The translations under genes and the position numbers were made by a program. DNA of 7,547 bases from a bacterium (lineage in GTDB: Bacteria; Cyanobacteriota; Vampirovibrionia; Gastranaerophilales; UBA9971), in contig JBAWVS010000078.1 of the NCBI GenBank assembly GCA_037147175.1, positions 1-7,547 of the forward strand, in the 5' to 3' direction. Positions 5,251 through 7,547 of the stretch are shown here, piece after piece; the stretch's first letter is position 1; each line of letters begins with the position of its first letter. The notes beneath the pieces are model-generated. The model was not told where the DNA came from. It searched no databases and was given only the letters and a program-made list of their open reading frames with translations.

Positions 5251-6669
5251 CTATTTTTTTGTTAACACCAAAATAGATTCTACGTGGTAAGTATGACAAA
5301 ACATATCAACCGGCTGGATAAAGTCCGGTATAAAATCCTCGCTTAAAAGTTTAACATCTCTGGCTAAAGTTGAGGGGTTGCAGCTTACATAAATTATGTA
5401 TTTTTCCGCAATTTTTTTAACTGATTCAATAACAGACTCAGAGCAGCCTTTTCTGGGCGGATCGAGAATAACGATGTCAAATTTTTCTGCGTGAGAACGC
5501 TCTGTATTTTGTTCGCAATCGGCTGTCTCTTCTTCTTCTTGAGTCAATTCCTGCAAAATAGAATCAGCATTTCCTTTTAGAAAAGAAATGTTTTCTATTT
5601 TATTAAGTTTTAAGTTTTCTATACCATCGTTTACGGAACTTTCACTTTCTTCTACAGCAGTAATGCTTGATGCAAGATCGTTCAAAAACATACTAAAGCT
5701 TCCTGAACCTGCATAAACATCCAGAATAGTCGGTTTCGCAGAATCAGTTAATAATTTGTCTTTAACTATTTTTCTGACTTCAGAAAACATTTTTTGAGCT
5801 GTTAGAGGATTTACCTGAAAGAAACTTTCTGCTGAAATATGAAATGTTTTTCCGTCAAGAGTTTCTTCTATAAAGTCTTTGCCTGCTATAAGTTCTGTTT
5901 TAGTCCCTATAATAACGCTGGAATGGCTTGTATTAAAATTTACCAGTACCCCGCAAATAGCAGGAAATTCTTTTTTTACCAAGGAACAAAGGTCTTCTAT
6001 AATATCATTGCTTTCTTTTGCATTAATCACAACAGTTAAAAGCAAATCTTTATTCGTCCGGCTGTATCTAAAAACAAAATGTCTGATTAATCCTCTGTGA
6101 TTCCTTTCATTATAAGCTGTCAGATCTAACTCCTGAGCTTTTTTTCTTAAAAATTCAGTAATTTCGTCGATTATTTTCGGCTGAATCGGGCAGTATTTTA
6201 TATTTACAATATCGTGTGTATTTTTTCTGTAATATCCTGCCAGAAATCTTTTGGAAATCTTTGTCTGCTGCACAGGGTATTGAATTTTGCAGCGATATTC
6301 TTTAACTTCTTCGCTGCTTATTACATCGTTAAGCGGAACATCAATTCCTGCGATTTTTTGCATGCATTCTTTAATTATTTGTTTCTTTGCCCTTAATTGT
6401 TCTTCATAGGTTATATGCTGCCATTGGCAGCCGCCGCATGCGTTTGCCAGAGGACAAAAAGGTTTTGTTCTGTGTTCAGAGGGTGTTATTATTTCTTTAA
6501 TTATGGCTTTTGCCATGTTTTTTTTTACAGAAATAATTTCTGCTTTTATATGGTCACCTGCAACAGTATCAGGCACAAAAACTGTCATACCGTCAATTCT
6601 GCCAATGCCTTCTCCGCCGTAAGTCAGTTTTTCTATATTTAATTCAATTATTTCATTCTTTTCAATCAT
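5251..6669 (-). CDS. rlmD: 23S rRNA (uracil-5-)-methyltransferase, RlmD/RumA family
   Basis: The enzyme makes 5-methyluridine in 23S rRNA from S-adenosylmethionine (U1939 in E. coli RlmD; the exact target may differ). Counting from the chosen start (472 residues): a TRAM RNA-binding domain (about 5-60, IEKLTYGGEGIGRIDGMTVFVP); four [4Fe-4S] cysteines Cys72, Cys78, Cys81 and Cys160 (CPLANACGGC and KYCPIQ); SAM motif DVYAGSGSFS (317-326); DPPRKGC (403-409); catalytic Cys430 in VSCNPSTLARD; and general-base Glu464 in HTYHVES. An acidic segment at about 375-395 is inserted before the DPPR strand. An open frame continues upstream to an ATG at 6732, but that start and the ATG at 6693 have no ribosome site. 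The ATG at 6667-6669 has AAGGA about 10 bases upstream and starts just before the TRAM domain, so I prefer it. It is the first gene of the operon. Confidence 0.92.
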   Translation of the reverse strand: MIEKNEIIELNIEKLTYGGEGIGRIDGMTVFVPDTVAGDHIKAEIISVKKNMAKAIIKEIITPSEHRTKPFCPLANACGGCQWQHITYEEQLRAKKQIIKECMQKIAGIDVPLNDVISSEEVKEYRCKIQYPVQQTKISKRFLAGYYRKNTHDIVNIKYCPIQPKIIDEITEFLRKKAQELDLTAYNERNHRGLIRHFVFRYSRTNKDLLLTVVINAKESNDIIEDLCSLVKKEFPAICGVLVNFNTSHSSVIIGTKTELIAGKDFIEETLDGKTFHISAESFFQVNPLTAQKMFSEVRKIVKDKLLTDSAKPTILDVYAGSGSFSMFLNDLASSITAVEESESSVNDGIENLKLNKIENISFLKGNADSILQELTQEEEETADCEQNTERSHAEKFDIVILDPPRKGCSESVIESVKKIAEKYIIYVSCNPSTLARDVKLLSEDFIPDFIQPVDMFCHTYHVESILVLTKK

Positions 6670-6743
6670 TAAATTTTTTTCCTTAGATTTCATATTAATT
6701 AACTCGAATTGCCGGTTAGCGAAAATCAGCATGAACTTTTGTA

Positions 6744-6838
6744 CTGTCGTTCTGAGCGACCAACGGGAGTGTGAGAATCTATCCTATAAACCCAAACAGA
6801 TTGCCATGTCAGCTCTTCGAGCCTCCTTGTAATGACAG
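6744..6838. repeat. Interspersed REP/MITE-like repeat
   Basis: The block starts with CTGTCGTT (6744-6751) and ends with AATGACAG (6831-6838), imperfect inverted ends. Inside are TCTGAGCGAC, GAGAATCTA, GATTGCCATGTCAGC and a small GCTC-TTC-GAGC hairpin (6812-6822). The wording closely resembles a widespread dispersed intergenic repeat of the form TGTCATTxTGAGCG...GAATCT / GATTGCCA...AATGACA seen in many bacterial genomes. Its base composition is clearly richer in GC than the surrounding AT-rich gap. It lies upstream of rlmD. I recognise the pattern from memory; copy number in this genome cannot be seen. Confidence 0.65.
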
Positions 6839-7075
6839 ATAGATTAATTTATTTAGCAATTTGTGTTAATTATCCACCAAAATAAAATATTAAGAAACAT
6901 TAAATAATTTTTTTCAAAAAAAGCAATTTTTGAACTCGATTTGTTTTTATATTAATACAAGGGGATAGAGAAAAGCGGGAAAATGATTTTTTAATTATTA
7001 ATGTTATTTATTTCTACATTAGGGGAAAACTTTAATAAGTTTAAGGGTATTTATAGAGGAAAAGAGGAGAGAAAA
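6839..7075 (+). other. AT-rich intergenic region and leader of the repeat-protein gene
   Basis: This stretch carries no credible gene. TTGAAC (6930-6935) and TAATAC (6953-6958), 17 bases apart, make a possible but weak promoter for the plus-strand gene. They would give a leader of roughly 110 bases, purine-rich in blocks (AGGGGATAGAGAAAAGCGGG, and again before the start codon). An AGGAG at 7065-7069 is the ribosome site. The minus-strand promoter for the rlmD operon should lie here or in the repeat, but I see no clear one. Confidence 0.35.
6930..6958 (+). promoter_or_regulatory. Candidate promoter for the repeat-protein gene
   Basis: TTGAAC and TAATAC are separated by exactly 17 bases, in an AT-rich setting upstream of a gene with a strong ribosome site. 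Each hexamer matches the consensus only partly (4 of 6 and 3 of 6), so this is the best candidate rather than a clear promoter. Confidence 0.3.
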
Positions 7076-7516
7076 ATGGTATTATTTATTAGAAGAACTA
7101 TTACAACAACAGGTCAACCAGTTCAATTCGGCAGACCGCAAGAATTTTGTCAACCGTTTCAATTTGGCAGACCACAACAATTTTGTCAACCGTTCCAATT
7201 TGGCGGAAATCCTTTTAACAGAAATCATGGCGGTTTTTTGGGTGGATTCAGAAATGAAGGTCATAGATTCGAACATGAAGGTGATAGATTCAGACACGAA
7301 GGATTTAGACACGAAGGCTACATGTTCAGACATGATAATGATGAACGCAGATTTGGATACGTAGGCAATAATTATTCTGGTCTTCGTGAATTTGGCAGAT
7401 TTGATGATGACAGATTTAATGACAGATATGATGATGATTCTTTCACAACCGGTGAAAGAATGAGTGATTTCGCTGATGGTTTAGAAGATACAGTATCTAG
7501 TGCATTGTTAATTTAA
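7076..7516 (+). CDS. Low-complexity three-repeat protein of unknown function
   Basis: I do not recognise this 146-residue protein. After a short start (MVLFIRRTITTTG) come three tandem 12-residue units, QPVQFGRPQEFC (14-25), QPFQFGRPQQFC (26-37) and a partial QPFQFGGNPF (38-47), encoded by 36-base DNA repeats (7115-7150, 7151-7186, then partial). A Gly/Phe linker leads to a His/Glu/Arg/Phe run (61-87, HEG with RF or F between), then Asp/Arg/Phe-rich repeats (108-123, FDDDRFNDRYDDDSF). The last 20 residues (ERMSDFADGLEDTVSSALLI) could form a short amphipathic helix. There is no signal peptide or membrane segment; the bulk looks disordered. The start is set by AGGAG six bases before the ATG; an upstream in-frame ATG at 7001 lacks such a site and adds a non-repetitive stretch. 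Aromatic-Arg, FG and His/Asp content would suit self-association, surface coating or metal binding, all untested. Confidence 0.75.
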   Translation: MVLFIRRTITTTGQPVQFGRPQEFCQPFQFGRPQQFCQPFQFGGNPFNRNHGGFLGGFRNEGHRFEHEGDRFRHEGFRHEGYMFRHDNDERRFGYVGNNYSGLREFGRFDDDRFNDRYDDDSFTTGERMSDFADGLEDTVSSALLI

Positions 7517-7547
7517 TTTATTAGGATAAAGTTTTTTTAACTTAATT

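Noticed and set aside
6670-6732. Longer RlmD with start at 6732 or 6693
   Set aside because: Neither ATG has a ribosome site; the added residues precede the TRAM domain and look unconserved. The ATG at 6669 has AAGGA at good spacing.
7115-7207. CRISPR-like array from the 36-base periodicity
   Set aside because: The units abut with no spacers and are in frame with a coding repeat.
7082-7333. Minus-strand open frame opposite the repeat protein
   Set aside because: Its repeats (FVSES, TKLLWSAKL) only mirror the repeats of the plus-strand gene, and that gene has a strong ribosome site while this frame has none.

Overview
The window is AT-rich and looks like a junction between an integrated phage-related element (left) and an ordinary host chromosome (right). 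The standard code, Shine-Dalgarno sequences and bacterial gene families point to a bacterium. The host is most likely a low-GC Gram-negative-type lineage. The acetyltransferase resembles the Ycf52-like GNATs of cyanobacteria and plastids, which makes a non-photosynthetic cyanobacterial relative (Vampirovibrionia/'Melainabacteria') a reasonable but unproven guess.

Left region, 1 to about 3558: three genes, all on the minus strand. They are a tyrosine integrase (2193-3356), a DUF3987-like ATPase with a C-terminal winged-helix-like segment (726-2162), and a phage terminase small subunit (34-450). Between the last two lies a 275-base, very AT-rich gap with inverted repeats that could hold a promoter, operator or replication origin. 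The element ends at 3515-3558 in a 44-base 3' fragment of a tRNA-Arg(CCG) gene that starts at the anticodon arm. This is the expected footprint of a tyrosine recombinase that crosses over in the anticodon loop. The intact tRNA should lie beyond the left edge, at the other end of the element. Integrase, replication-type ATPase and TerS in a compact set suggest a small prophage or a PICI-like phage satellite; the missing left end would decide between them.

Right region, 3564-7547: host genes. A stand-alone CheY-type receiver (3564-3971) ends five bases from the tRNA fragment. Upstream of it, on the same strand, is a tight three-gene set, probably one transcript: rlmD-type 23S rRNA methyltransferase (start best placed at 6669), a GNAT acetyltransferase with a GTG start, and rplI (ribosomal protein L9). 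The group is followed by a perfect 13-bp inverted repeat, and a second hairpin-rich block lies before the receiver gene. Upstream of rlmD lies a roughly 95-base interspersed repeat with inverted ends.

Beyond that, and divergent on the plus strand, is an unrecognised 146-residue low-complexity protein (7076-7516). It is built from three successive repeat types: QF-FG/Cys, His-Glu-Gly-Arg-Phe, and Asp-Arg-Phe. It has a strong ribosome binding site and a long leader, and is the least explained gene in the window.
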